This document shows positions 1 through 9,282 of a stretch of DNA of 64,000 nucleotides, in pieces. How positions within the stretch are numbered: the first letter of the stretch is position 1; each line of letters starts with the position of its first letter. The notes below the pieces were generated by a model. It made no database searches and was not told where the DNA came from. It saw nothing but the letters and a program-made list of their open reading frames with translations. Position numbers and translations under genes: made by a program. The stretch spans positions 1 through 64,000 of the forward strand of contig CAMFKI010000014.1 of assembly GCA_945957365.1 (NCBI GenBank), read 5' to 3'. This DNA comes from an uncultured Alphaproteobacteria bacterium. Lineage in GTDB: Bacteria; Pseudomonadota; Alphaproteobacteria; Rhizobiales; Aestuariivirgaceae.

Positions 1-20
1 AGAGTAGGTCGCTGCCAGGC
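1..20 (+). rRNA. rrf: 5S rRNA, 3' end only
   Basis: The first bases (AGAGTAGGTCGCTGCCAGGC) match the conserved 3' end of proteobacterial 5S rRNA, whose last bases pair with its 5' end. The rest of the gene, and presumably the 16S-23S operon, lies upstream of the window. The exact 3' end could be one or two bases later. A strong hairpin follows about 45 bases downstream. Confidence 0.8.
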
Positions 21-67
21 CTGCAAAGGACAGAGAACAATCCCTTCACTCACAACTTCAAAAACAC

Positions 68-105
68 AAAACCCCGCCAAGCAGAAATGCAAGGCGGGGT
101 TTTGC
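68..105. terminator. Bidirectional intrinsic terminator between the rRNA operon and the ureohydrolase gene
   Basis: A perfect 11-bp stem (68-78 with 93-103, arms AAAACCCCGCC and GGCGGGGTTTT) closes a 14-base loop that itself contains GCA-GAAA-TGC. T-rich sequence follows on both strands. It lies between the 5S end and the convergent ureohydrolase stop at 121, so it can end both transcripts. Confidence 0.85.
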
Positions 106-120
106 TTTGCGAGGACATGT

Positions 121-1122
121 CTAGGCCTGACGTGCCGCGATCAGGCAGGTGATCTCGAACATCATCACCATCGCCATCTGGGCCGTGATCTGGTTGGGGC
201 TGTCCTTGGTCGGCATCAGGCAGACCACGTCGCCGCCGATGATGTCGAGGCCCTTCAGGCCCTGCAGAAGCCGCGTTGCCTCCCGAATGCTGAATCCCGA
301 GAATCCGGGTTCGATGTTGGAGACGCCCGGAGCGACCGATGGATCCATGCAGTCGAGATCGAAAGTAATGTAGGCGGGCGCATCGCCAACCCGCTCGCGG
401 ATGAGCTCGATGGTGCGCGGCACGCCGAGATCCTCGAACTCCTGCATGGTGACGACGCGATAGCCGAGTTCCCGGCTCGATCCACCCACACCGCCCTTGT
501 GGATGGCGCCCGAGGGATGGCCGCGCATGCCGAGCTGCACGCTGCGGGATGGATCGACTGCCTGTTCCTTCGCCGTATAGGCTGCCCAATGCGCGGCGGA
601 ACGCTTCGCCCCGAGCCAGTGGGGCATGTTGTCGTAGGAATCGGTGTGGGCATCGAAATGAATGAGCGCGCAGGGCCTGCCGCCGGACAGCCTGCGCCCG
701 GGCCCGGCAACCGCCTTGAGGATAGGCCCGGTGATCGAATGATCGCCCCCGATCGAGACGGGCCGCGTGCCGGCCTCGTCGAGACGGCGGTAGAAGGCCT
801 CGATGTCGCGCACGCAGGCCTCGTTGTTCATGGCCTCGGGCAGCGGCACGTCGCCGAGGTCGTTGATGCGCGCCACGTCCCACGGTGCAAAGCCATGCAC
901 GTAATGGGTGCGGCGATAGAAGCCCGACACGTTGCGCACCGCACGTGGGCCCAGATGCTGGTCGCGCTCGGTCGAGCCATTGCCGGAACTGTGGGGAACG
1001 CCCACGAGGCCGATGTCGGCCTGGTGCGGATCCTCGTTCCAGGCGCAGCGGAAGAAGGTGGGAATGCCCCACCAGTACCAGCTCTGCGAACTTCGCCGTG
1101 CGGCTTCCAGGTCGTCGCTCAT
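121..1122 (-). CDS. speB: Agmatinase / ureohydrolase family protein
   Basis: 333 aa, cytoplasmic binuclear-manganese hydrolase of the arginase/agmatinase family, which removes urea from agmatine or a related guanidino compound. All metal-binding motifs are present: SIGGDHS (H128), HFDAHTD (D157, H159, D161) and TFDLDCMDP (D255, D257). The ATG at 1122 overlaps the stop of the upstream MFS gene (ATGA), which fixes the start and indicates translational coupling. The N-terminal segment around residues 17-26 (WWGIPTFFRC) is more like broader agmatinase/guanidinobutyrase members than E. coli SpeB. The substrate is therefore not certain, and the coupled transporter may import it or export a product. 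Confidence 0.85.
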   Translation of the reverse strand: MSDDLEAARRSSQSWYWWGIPTFFRCAWNEDPHQADIGLVGVPHSSGNGSTERDQHLGPRAVRNVSGFYRRTHYVHGFAPWDVARINDLGDVPLPEAMNNEACVRDIEAFYRRLDEAGTRPVSIGGDHSITGPILKAVAGPGRRLSGGRPCALIHFDAHTDSYDNMPHWLGAKRSAAHWAAYTAKEQAVDPSRSVQLGMRGHPSGAIHKGGVGGSSRELGYRVVTMQEFEDLGVPRTIELIRERVGDAPAYITFDLDCMDPSVAPGVSNIEPGFSGFSIREATRLLQGLKGLDIIGGDVVCLMPTKDSPNQITAQMAMVMMFEITCLIAARQA

Positions 1123-2270
1123 CCACCATGCCCCTTCCGCTTGAAAATCAGGATCAGAGCAAGAGACGCCAAAAGGGCGACGGCCACAAGACCGAAGGCG
1201 AAGGCCGTGCCAAGCCGCGCCGCCACGATGCCGAAGGCCAGAGGCGCCATGGTGCGTGGCACGGCGGTGAGCAGCGACACGAAGCTCAAGGCGCCCGCCC
1301 GGTTCTCCGGCACGAGCCGCGCCGCCGTGGCGAAAATGGTTGGGATCAGCAGTGCGAGCCCGAGGCCCACCGAAGCAAAGGCGGCAACGCTCACCAGGAA
1401 CGAGCCCGAGAGACCAAGCGCCACGAAGCCGCAGATCGAAACGACGAGAGAGCCCACCATCAGCGCCGTCTCGCCGAACAGCGATCGCATGCGGTCGCCC
1501 GGAAAGCGCACCGCCGCGTTGCACCAGCCGAAGAACGCCGCACCCAGCCCGGCGATGGCGGCAAGCGTGGGCGCCAGCTCGTCCAGCAGCTTGGCCGACC
1601 ACAGCAGGGCCGCAGTTTCCGCCGCGATGATCAGCCCCGCCGCAATGCCAAGCAGCATGAGCGGCATCTTGTTCGGCAGGGTTCGGACATGAGCTGCCTT
1701 GCCCGCGGCGAGGGCGCGCGGCGGAATGGCGCGCTCGACCATGACCCAGGACAGGGCGAATGCCATGCCCGCCACGCCGGCGACCGCCCAGGTTCCCCAC
1801 TGCGTGGAGAGCCAGCTCGCCGCCACCGCCATGATGCCCACACCGGCCGATACTCCGCCATGAAAACTCATGAAAATGGGCCGCCGCAGGTCATGTTCCA
1901 GCGCCACCGCCTCGGCATTCATGAACAGGTCGGTGAAGCCGAAGCACAGGCCCATGAGCGGAATCGTGATGAAGAACCACATTGGCGTCGCGGCGGTCAG
2001 ATAGGCGCCGAGGGACAAGGCGAATGCCGGAAGCACGCCGAGCAGCACCGCGCGGTTCGAGGCCACCCGCGCGATCTGTCCGCCCAGCGCCATGGCCGCC
2101 ACGGTGAGCACCGTCGAGACGGTGAGACCCAGTCCGAAAGTCTCCGCGCCGATGCCGGCATTGCGCATCACCGACGGCATCGATCCGGCCAGGGCGCCGA
2201 TGGCCAGTCCAAAGGTCACGAAAACCGACGTTATGGCCGCACGCTGCGTGGGGAAGTTCGAAGCCGTCAT
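1119..2270 (-). CDS. MFS transporter, YbjJ-like
   Basis: 383 aa integral membrane protein with about twelve hydrophobic segments, typical of the major facilitator superfamily. The FMNAEAVALEHDLRRPI and SFHGGVSAG segments resemble the YbjJ-type subgroup, whose substrates are poorly known. The start is placed at 2270 (MTASNFPTQR), just before the first membrane segment; an upstream in-frame ATG at 2384 would add a non-conserved polar tail. It overlaps the ureohydrolase by 4 bp, so the two form one operon and may share a guanidino or amine substrate (inference). Confidence 0.85.
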   Translation of the reverse strand: MTASNFPTQRAAITSVFVTFGLAIGALAGSMPSVMRNAGIGAETFGLGLTVSTVLTVAAMALGGQIARVASNRAVLLGVLPAFALSLGAYLTAATPMWFFITIPLMGLCFGFTDLFMNAEAVALEHDLRRPIFMSFHGGVSAGVGIMAVAASWLSTQWGTWAVAGVAGMAFALSWVMVERAIPPRALAAGKAAHVRTLPNKMPLMLLGIAAGLIIAAETAALLWSAKLLDELAPTLAAIAGLGAAFFGWCNAAVRFPGDRMRSLFGETALMVGSLVVSICGFVALGLSGSFLVSVAAFASVGLGLALLIPTIFATAARLVPENRAGALSFVSLLTAVPRTMAPLAFGIVAARLGTAFAFGLVAVALLASLALILIFKRKGHGG

Positions 2271-2422
2271 CCGGCCGCTTGTAGCGCAGGCGCTTGCCGC
2301 TTCGGAAGCGCTCAGATGACGCCAATCCACGTCACTGGAGAGCGTGGAATTGCATCCACGGCCGCGGCGCAACCGGCCACGCAAGTCCCTGCCGGTGGCG
2401 AAAAGAAAATTGTCATGAGGGG

Positions 2423-2451
2423 TTCACAAACCCACTTCGCATTGCTACATA
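2423..2451 (+). promoter_or_regulatory. Candidate promoter of tRNA-fMet
   Basis: TTCACA (2423-2428), a 17-base spacer and TACATA (2446-2451) place a start site near 2458, about 9 bases before the tRNA. The -35 matches 5 of 6 consensus bases, the -10 only 3 of 6. It is offered because the tRNA is separated from the rRNA operon by a terminator and two reverse-strand genes and needs its own promoter. Confidence 0.4.
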
Positions 2452-2466
2452 CACATCGCGTTTCGA

Positions 2467-2543
<77 letters not shown>

Positions 2544-2544
2544 T

Positions 2545-2584
2545 AAGGCCCGCTAAGCTCATGGCTTGGCGGGCCTTTCCTTTT
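2545..2584 (+). terminator. Intrinsic terminator after tRNA-fMet
   Basis: Inverted arms AAGGCCCGC (2545-2553) and GCGGGCCTT (2569-2577), with partial pairing inside the loop (TAAGC/GCTTG), followed by TCCTTTT. It begins two bases after the CCA end. Confidence 0.85.
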
Positions 2585-2706
2585 GGTCCGGACCGTGATG
2601 GCAGCCCGCAGGATCCGCGCCTTGCGCCCCGAATGGCCTTCCTTGCGAGGTGTTGGTATGACTGCAGGAACCAACGAGGCCCGGTGCGCTCACGTGACCA
2701 AACGCG

Positions 2707-5262
2707 ATGAACAACAGTAACGCCAATCTCCAACGCGCGCTCGCAAGCCTGCAGACTGGAAATCTCACGCAGGCCATCGCCATTGCCGGCGATATCCTGA
2801 AATCCGCACCACGGAATTTCGATGCGCTCCACATCCGGGCGCTTGCGCTGTTCCACGCCAAGGAATTGGCCAGCGCCCTGCGCGATATCGAAGCAGCGCT
2901 GTCGATCCGGAGAGATTTCGCCGATGCCTTCAACACATACGGCATCATCCTGCGGGCGCACCGGCGTTACGATGATGCGATCGTCGCCCTCAGATCGGGG
3001 CTGAAGATCCGGCCGGCCTTCAAGGAAGCCCTCTATAACATCGGCAACTGCCATCGCGACAAGTCGCTCTTCGACGATGCAATCCGCTCCTATGATGAAG
3101 CGCTGCGCCTCGACGGCAATTTCATTGCAGCCCTGAACAACAAGGGGATCGCCCTGGGCATGCTGGGCCAGCACCGCGCCGCGCTGCAATGCTTCGATAC
3201 GGTGATCGCGCGGGCGCCACGCTTTGCCGAAGCTCACTACAATCGCGGCGACGCGCTTGCCGCACTGAACGAGCATGCTGCGGCGATCGCGAACTATGAT
3301 GCTGCCCTGAAGCTGAACCCGTTCTTTCCCGCATGCCATTGCAACAGGGCAAATGCCCTCCGGGCGCTCGACCGACCCGCAGAGGCTTTGAGCGGCTATG
3401 ACCAGGCCATCGCGCAGGACCCGGCCTTCGCGGAAGCGCAGGTCAGCAAGGCCGCCGTGCTGCACGAGATGGGCCGGCTCGACGAGGCCATGTCGTGTCT
3501 CGATGCCGCTCTCAGGATCCGGCCAGACTATGCCGAGGCACATTTCAATCTGGGCAATGCGCTGCGTGACCTCTATCGCCTGGGCGAGGCCCTGGCGCAC
3601 TACGATGCCGCAATCCGCTGCAGGCCGGATCATGCGGAAGCCTACCGCAATCGCGGCAATCTCCTCAACACGCTGAAACGCATGGACGAAGCCCTCGCCA
3701 GCTACGACAGGGCAATCGAACTGAAACCGGACTTTGCCGAGGCCTACAGCAATCGCGGCGATGCCTTGCACAAGATCAATCGCCTCGATGAGGCGCTTGG
3801 CGACTGGCGGCGCAGCCTTCTGGTCACGGCGGGTGGCCGTGCATCGGCCGAACGTGTGGCCGAGCAGTGCGTCAAGCTGCTGTCGGTGGACAATCTTCCG
3901 GCAATCTATGCGTCCGAGTCCGAAATGGCGGCGGCGCGCCAGCGGGTGGAAGAGACACTGGATGAACTGGTGTCGATGAGCGAGCACCCTCCGCGTGGCG
4001 AGCGCGACGCACAGGTTGCGCAGCAGGCGCTCTACGGACTCACCGGATTTTACCTCGCCTATCACCAGCGCAATGACCGCGAAACCATGCGGAAGCTGAG
4101 TGCCGTCGCCGCAAGGCTGCTCCCGGAGCGGCCGCGGGAGGATGGCATCCCGTCCCCGCACAACGGGCGAATTCGGATCGGCGTCGCATCCGCCTACCTG
4201 CGCAATCACAACGGCGCCAACTGGGCCTACAACTGGCTGGCGCGGCTGCCGCGCGGCGACTATGAAGTCTTCACCTACGGCTTCGAAGCGGCCACGGACG
4301 CTCTTGCCCGCAAGTTCGCCGCACTCGGCACTCATCGCCAGTTCGTCTGGTCGGCGCGAACCCAACACGCGATCACCCAGCAGATGCGCGGCGACGGGCT
4401 CGACATCCTGATGCTCCCGGATGTGGGCATGACGTCGGTCAGCCGCTTCCTGTCCCTCAATCGCATTGCGCCCTGCCAGTTCACCGCATGGGGTCATCCG
4501 GTGACGACGGGCTCGTCCGAGATGGACTTCTACCTGTCGAGTGACCTGATGGAGCCTGAAAACGCGCAGGACCACTATACCGAGAAGCTGGTCCGCCTGC
4601 CCAATCTGGCGCTCTACCTCGAGGAGGCGGACATCGCTCCGAAATCCGCTTCGGCCTCTGACTTCGGTCTGCCGGAGGGACGCGTGCACTATGGCTGCCT
4701 GCAGTCGCTGTTCAAGTATCTGCCGCGCCACGATCACGTGCTGCCGCGCATCGCGCGCGAGGTGCCGGAGGCCTTGTTCGTGTTCATCGAGGGTTCACAT
4801 CCCCACATGACCGCCCTCATGCAGTCGCGGCTGGAAAAGGCCTTCGCAGCGGAAGGACTTGATTCCTGCAAGCACGTCGTGTTCCTGCCGCGGCAGACGA
4901 CGGAGGGTTTCGACAGGCTGATGCAGTCGATGGACGTCTGCATCGACAGTATCGGCTGGAGCGGCGGCAACACCAGTCTCGGCTGCATTGCGGCAGGCGT
5001 TCCGCTTGCAACGCTTCCGGGTGAATTCATGCGCGGGCGGCACACCACGGCGATGTTCCGCCTGATCGGCGCGGAGGAATTGATCGCCACCTCAGCCGAG
5101 GCCTACACGGGCCTGCTGGTGAAGCTGGGTTTGGATGTGTCATACCGGCGCCATTGCCGCGACATGTTCCTGGCCAACCGCGGCAGGCTCTGTCGCGACG
5201 ACACCTTCATTGCCGCCCTGGACGGCTTTCTGAAGGGCAGCCGCAGCGCGGCCCCGAGCTGA
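2707..5262 (+). CDS. TPR protein with O-GlcNAc-transferase-like (GT41/SPINDLY) domain
   Basis: 851 aa. Residues about 5-380 form roughly ten tetratricopeptide repeats with a regular 34-residue period. Residues about 480-845 resemble the C-terminal catalytic region of O-GlcNAc transferases and plant SPINDLY (GT41, GT-B fold): AWGHPVTTGSSEMDFYLSSD, CLQSLFKYLPRHD and SIGWSGGNTSLGCIAAG. No signal peptide or membrane segment is seen, so it should be cytoplasmic. In the family, such proteins move a sugar from a nucleotide donor to Ser/Thr of proteins bound by the TPR superhelix. Bacterial members modify adhesins, flagellins or unknown targets, and no obvious target gene adjoins. No strong ribosome site precedes the ATG. 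Confidence 0.85.
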   Translation: MNNSNANLQRALASLQTGNLTQAIAIAGDILKSAPRNFDALHIRALALFHAKELASALRDIEAALSIRRDFADAFNTYGIILRAHRRYDDAIVALRSGLKIRPAFKEALYNIGNCHRDKSLFDDAIRSYDEALRLDGNFIAALNNKGIALGMLGQHRAALQCFDTVIARAPRFAEAHYNRGDALAALNEHAAAIANYDAALKLNPFFPACHCNRANALRALDRPAEALSGYDQAIAQDPAFAEAQVSKAAVLHEMGRLDEAMSCLDAALRIRPDYAEAHFNLGNALRDLYRLGEALAHYDAAIRCRPDHAEAYRNRGNLLNTLKRMDEALASYDRAIELKPDFAEAYSNRGDALHKINRLDEALGDWRRSLLVTAGGRASAERVAEQCVKLLSVDNLPAIYASESEMAAARQRVEETLDELVSMSEHPPRGERDAQVAQQALYGLTGFYLAYHQRNDRETMRKLSAVAARLLPERPREDGIPSPHNGRIRIGVASAYLRNHNGANWAYNWLARLPRGDYEVFTYGFEAATDALARKFAALGTHRQFVWSARTQHAITQQMRGDGLDILMLPDVGMTSVSRFLSLNRIAPCQFTAWGHPVTTGSSEMDFYLSSDLMEPENAQDHYTEKLVRLPNLALYLEEADIAPKSASASDFGLPEGRVHYGCLQSLFKYLPRHDHVLPRIAREVPEALFVFIEGSHPHMTALMQSRLEKAFAAEGLDSCKHVVFLPRQTTEGFDRLMQSMDVCIDSIGWSGGNTSLGCIAAGVPLATLPGEFMRGRHTTAMFRLIGAEELIATSAEAYTGLLVKLGLDVSYRRHCRDMFLANRGRLCRDDTFIAALDGFLKGSRSAAPS

Positions 5263-5383
5263 CTTCGCGCAGTCGTCGGTTCGGGATCTGCCGCGTGGCG
5301 GCTGGCATCGCTCACCCGGCTTGAACCATGGTCCGGCGCTGCTATGCTGGCAGCCTCTTCAGCCGAGTGACCGGATACTTCCG

Positions 5384-5899
5384 ATGAAATGCAACGCTAC
5401 CTTCCTCGCTCTCGCCATTGCGATTCTGTTTGCCGGCGGGCCTGCCGCCCTGGCGGAGGATGCGAAGAGCCCACCCGCCGAACAGGCCTTCGGGGACTGG
5501 GTGCTTCACTGTGCCAAGTCCGGCACGGGTGAGGCGATCTGCGCGCTGCACCAGCGGATCATGGCTGCGGACACGAAGCTGCCGGTAGCCGACTTCGCCG
5601 TGGCCCGCAACAAGGACAGCCATGAGCTGCGGCTCGCCGCGATCCTGCCGCTGGGGCTCGACATTCCCGCCGGTGTCTCGGGCAAGGCAGGCGACGTCCC
5701 GCTGACCTTCACCGTACAGACCTGCGTGAAGCGCGGCTGCATCGCGAGCACGACGGTGGACGACAAGCTGCTCGAGACCCTGCGCGGCAAGGACGCCTTC
5801 ACGGCGACCTTCAGGATGCGCAGCGTGGCGGATCCGGTGACCATCCCCGTGTCGCTCAAGGGCCTGGATGCCGGTCTGAAGGCGCTCGATACGCCGTAG
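5384..5899 (+). CDS. Invasion-associated locus B (IalB) family secreted protein
   Basis: 171 aa. The start at 5384 gives a clear Sec signal peptide (MKCNATFLALAIAILFAGG, predicted cleavage after ALA near residue 24). The mature part has the family features: an early FGDWVLHC segment, paired cysteines (TCVKRGC) and a beta-rich body. IalB proteins are periplasmic or envelope proteins widespread in Hyphomicrobiales; outside Bartonella their role is unclear. It lies between the TPR protein and cardiolipin synthase, same strand, with about 120 bp upstream. Confidence 0.8.
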   Translation: MKCNATFLALAIAILFAGGPAALAEDAKSPPAEQAFGDWVLHCAKSGTGEAICALHQRIMAADTKLPVADFAVARNKDSHELRLAAILPLGLDIPAGVSGKAGDVPLTFTVQTCVKRGCIASTTVDDKLLETLRGKDAFTATFRMRSVADPVTIPVSLKGLDAGLKALDTP

Positions 5900-5960
5900 A
5901 GAGCCGGATTTTGAGTGTTGCTTGCCAGAGCGAGGCAACATGCCTTAGCTGGCGAATGTC

Positions 5961-7409
5961 ATGATTTCCTTCCTCGTCATATTCACCCACGCCGTTCTGA
6001 TGAGTGCGGTGATCGTGCGCGTGCTGCTCAGGCGACCGGCGCGCGGCGTGGCCCTTGCCTGGCTGCTGCTGGCAATGATGCTGCCCTATCTCGGAGCGAT
6101 CCTCTATTTCCTGATCGGCGAGCGCCGGATCTCGCGCAGCCGGGCGGAGCGGCTGGCGAAGATGCAGGGCGATTTCCGGCGTATCACCGCGCCTCACGTC
6201 TCGCGCAACCGCGGCAGCGGGAACCAGTCGCCGCTGAACTCCGAACAGATCTCACTGGAGCGGGCGGGCGAACGCCTGTTCGGGGCCCCGGCCATGACCG
6301 GAAACCGGCTCACCCTGGCCTCGGACACGCTCGGCGTGCTGCAGCATATCGCGGCCGACATCGACCGGGCCACGACCAGTGTGCTGGTCGAGTTCTATAT
6401 CTGGAGCGATCGCGGATTGACGGTCGACGTGCGCGATGCCCTCATGCGCGCCGCCGGACGGGGCGTCGCCTGCTTCGTGCTCGTCGATGCCCTGGGCGCC
6501 GGCAAGTGGTGGCGGAGCGCCGATCCGGAGGCACTGCGCCAGGCGGGCGTGCGCCTGCGCGCCGCCTTGCCGGTGGGCCTGTTCCGCAGCCTGACGGGCC
6601 GAACCGACCTGCGGCTCCACCGCAAGATCGTGGTGATCGATGGCGCCGTGGCCTGGACCGGTTCGATGAACATGGTGGATCCCCGATATTTCAAACAGGA
6701 CTCAGGTGTTGGCGAATGGGTCGACGCCATGACCCGCATCGAGGGTCCGGTGGCGGGCCTTCTCGCCGCGGTGATGATCAGCGACTGGGTGGCAGAGGGG
6801 GGTGACAGGCTGGAGGACGTCGTGGCCGATACCGGAATCGCGCCCACGGGTCCGGTGGGGCAGGCGCCGGTGCAGGTGCTGGCCTCGGGGCCGGGCGAGT
6901 CGGGCGACGGGCTGCTGCAGATCATGCTGTCCCTCATCAACATCGCCCGGCACGAGGTGGTTCTGACCACGCCCTACTTCGTGCCGGAGGACTCCCTGGT
7001 GCTGGCGCTGCGCGGCGCCGCGGCGCGCGGGGTGAGGGTAGCGGTGATCCTGCCCAAGCGGATCGACTCGCTGCTGGTGCGCTATGCCAGCCGGTCCTTC
7101 TTCGACGAGGTGATCGAGATGGGGGGTGAGATCTTCGAGTTCACCGGGGGCCTGCTCCACACCAAGTCGATCACCGTGGATGGCGAGCAGGCGATGTTCG
7201 GCACGGCCAATTTCGACATGCGCAGCCTGTGGCTCAACTACGAGGTCTCCATGATGATCTACGACCGGTCTTTCGTGAGCGACATCCGCGCGCTGCAGGA
7301 CAGCTATCTGAAATCCTCCGTTCCCGTCGTCCTCGTGCCCTGGGCCAAACGGCCCCTGAGATCGCGGCTCCTCGAGTCGACCATGCGGCTCATGACCCCG
7401 CTGTTGTAG
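5961..7409 (+). CDS. cls: Cardiolipin synthase (PLD superfamily)
   Basis: 482 aa inner-membrane enzyme that condenses two phosphatidylglycerols, or PG with another phospholipid, to cardiolipin. Two N-terminal membrane segments (residues about 2-20 and 30-52) precede two phospholipase D domains. The HKD motifs are LHRKIVVIDG near residue 217 and LHTKSITVDG near residue 397, each followed by a GS/GT-N element. The length matches bacterial ClsA-type enzymes. It starts 61 bp after the IalB-like gene. Confidence 0.93.
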   Translation: MISFLVIFTHAVLMSAVIVRVLLRRPARGVALAWLLLAMMLPYLGAILYFLIGERRISRSRAERLAKMQGDFRRITAPHVSRNRGSGNQSPLNSEQISLERAGERLFGAPAMTGNRLTLASDTLGVLQHIAADIDRATTSVLVEFYIWSDRGLTVDVRDALMRAAGRGVACFVLVDALGAGKWWRSADPEALRQAGVRLRAALPVGLFRSLTGRTDLRLHRKIVVIDGAVAWTGSMNMVDPRYFKQDSGVGEWVDAMTRIEGPVAGLLAAVMISDWVAEGGDRLEDVVADTGIAPTGPVGQAPVQVLASGPGESGDGLLQIMLSLINIARHEVVLTTPYFVPEDSLVLALRGAAARGVRVAVILPKRIDSLLVRYASRSFFDEVIEMGGEIFEFTGGLLHTKSITVDGEQAMFGTANFDMRSLWLNYEVSMMIYDRSFVSDIRALQDSYLKSSVPVVLVPWAKRPLRSRLLESTMRLMTPLL

Positions 7410-7441
7410 CCACGTGCCTTCTCAGAACGAAGAGTGAATCT

Positions 7442-7465
7442 TGCAAAGGGTTGTGCAAAGGGTTG
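7442..7465. repeat. Tandem 12-bp direct repeat
   Basis: TGCAAAGGGTTG occurs twice without a gap (7442-7453, 7454-7465). One helical turn between copies would suit a protein binding the same face, but no family is recognised. Confidence 0.6.
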
Positions 7466-7574
7466 CTGACGCTCATCTCCACAACTTTTGAGTGAACAAT
7501 CAAATATATAAGCCTTTCCATGATCTTACTGGCTCGCTCGATCAATTCCGCCGCTCCGATGCAATGCCAGCCTT

Positions 7575-7590
7575 TTGCAAACGTTTGCAA
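7575..7590. promoter_or_regulatory. Perfect 16-bp palindrome, LacI/PurR-type operator
   Basis: TTGCAAACGTTTGCAA is identical to its reverse complement. The core GCAAACGTTTGC with a central CG is the form recognised by LacI/GalR-family repressors such as PurR. It lies 316 bp upstream of smoE. No LacI-family gene is in the window. Confidence 0.6.
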
Positions 7591-7712
7591 GATTTGCAGA
7601 CAGACCGGGAACGATCCCTCCCGTTCCGGTTAATCACATCCATAAAATTGCATTGGTCGAGCGCCCACGTGCTCAGTTGTATGTACGGAAGCCCAAGATG
7701 GTGATTGTGTGC

Positions 7713-7724
7713 GAGCATTTGCTC
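7713..7724. promoter_or_regulatory. GAGCA-TGCTC dyad 1 (distal operator candidate)
   Basis: GAGCATTTGCTC is palindromic except for the central pair. It shares both half-sites with the two dyads near the promoter and lies about 130 bp upstream of them, a distance compatible with DNA looping. Confidence 0.5.
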
Positions 7725-7832
7725 TCCAGATGGGCGACCGGGGAGGTAGTGACAACAGGTTACACCGGAAGATCGAGCCGAAAACCTTGTTGCAGTGCAG
7801 AAATAAGGTTGCAACGCACACAGGAATGAGGC

Positions 7833-7862
7833 TTGACCAAGATAAAATATCGAGCATATGCT
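7833..7862 (+). promoter_or_regulatory. Candidate promoter of the polyol operon
   Basis: TTGACC (7833-7838), an 18-base spacer and TATGCT (7857-7862). The -10 lies inside the palindrome GAGCATATGCTC, so a protein bound there would block RNA polymerase. The implied start near 7870 gives a leader of about 36 bases with a second dyad in it. Confidence 0.5.
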
Positions 7863-7863
7863 C
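7852..7863. promoter_or_regulatory. GAGCA-TGCTC dyad 2, overlapping the -10
   Basis: GAGCATATGCTC is a perfect 12-bp palindrome overlapping the candidate -10 element of the polyol operon. Placement indicates a repressor operator. Confidence 0.55.
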
Positions 7864-7870
7864 CCTTAAT

Positions 7871-7886
7871 GAGCAAATAATTGCTC
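7871..7886. promoter_or_regulatory. GAGCAA-TTGCTC dyad 3, in the leader
   Basis: GAGCAA (7871-7876) and TTGCTC (7881-7886) are inverted around ATAA, a third copy of the half-site. It is 19 bp downstream of dyad 2, about two helical turns, and ends 8 bases before the GGGAGG ribosome site at 7895. Confidence 0.5.
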
Positions 7887-7905
7887 TTCTGAACGGGAGG
7901 ACCAC

Positions 7906-9210
<1,305 letters not shown>

Positions 9211-9228
9211 CCATACCTCCCGGAACTG

Positions 9229-9254
9229 GGCTGCCCGGCCAACACCGGGCAGCC
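9229..9254 (+). terminator. Intercistronic stem-loop after smoE
   Basis: A perfect 10-bp stem (GGCTGCCCGG with CCGGGCAGCC) and a 6-base loop, followed by ATTTTCCC, sit in the 72-bp gap between smoE and smoF. Such hairpins commonly keep binding-protein mRNA more abundant than permease mRNA through partial termination or 3' protection (known for periplasmic transport operons, inferred here). Confidence 0.7.
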
Positions 9255-9282
9255 ATTTTCCCTCCCTGCAACGGGGTACCCC

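Larger units (their letters stand above)
7410..7905. other. AT-rich regulatory intergenic region upstream of the polyol operon
   Basis: About 496 bp without a convincing gene, clearly more AT-rich than its surroundings. It holds a 12-bp tandem repeat, a 16-bp perfect palindrome, three GAGCA/TGCTC dyads and a candidate promoter, listed separately. Reading frames here are short and lack ribosome sites or family resemblance. Confidence 0.7.
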
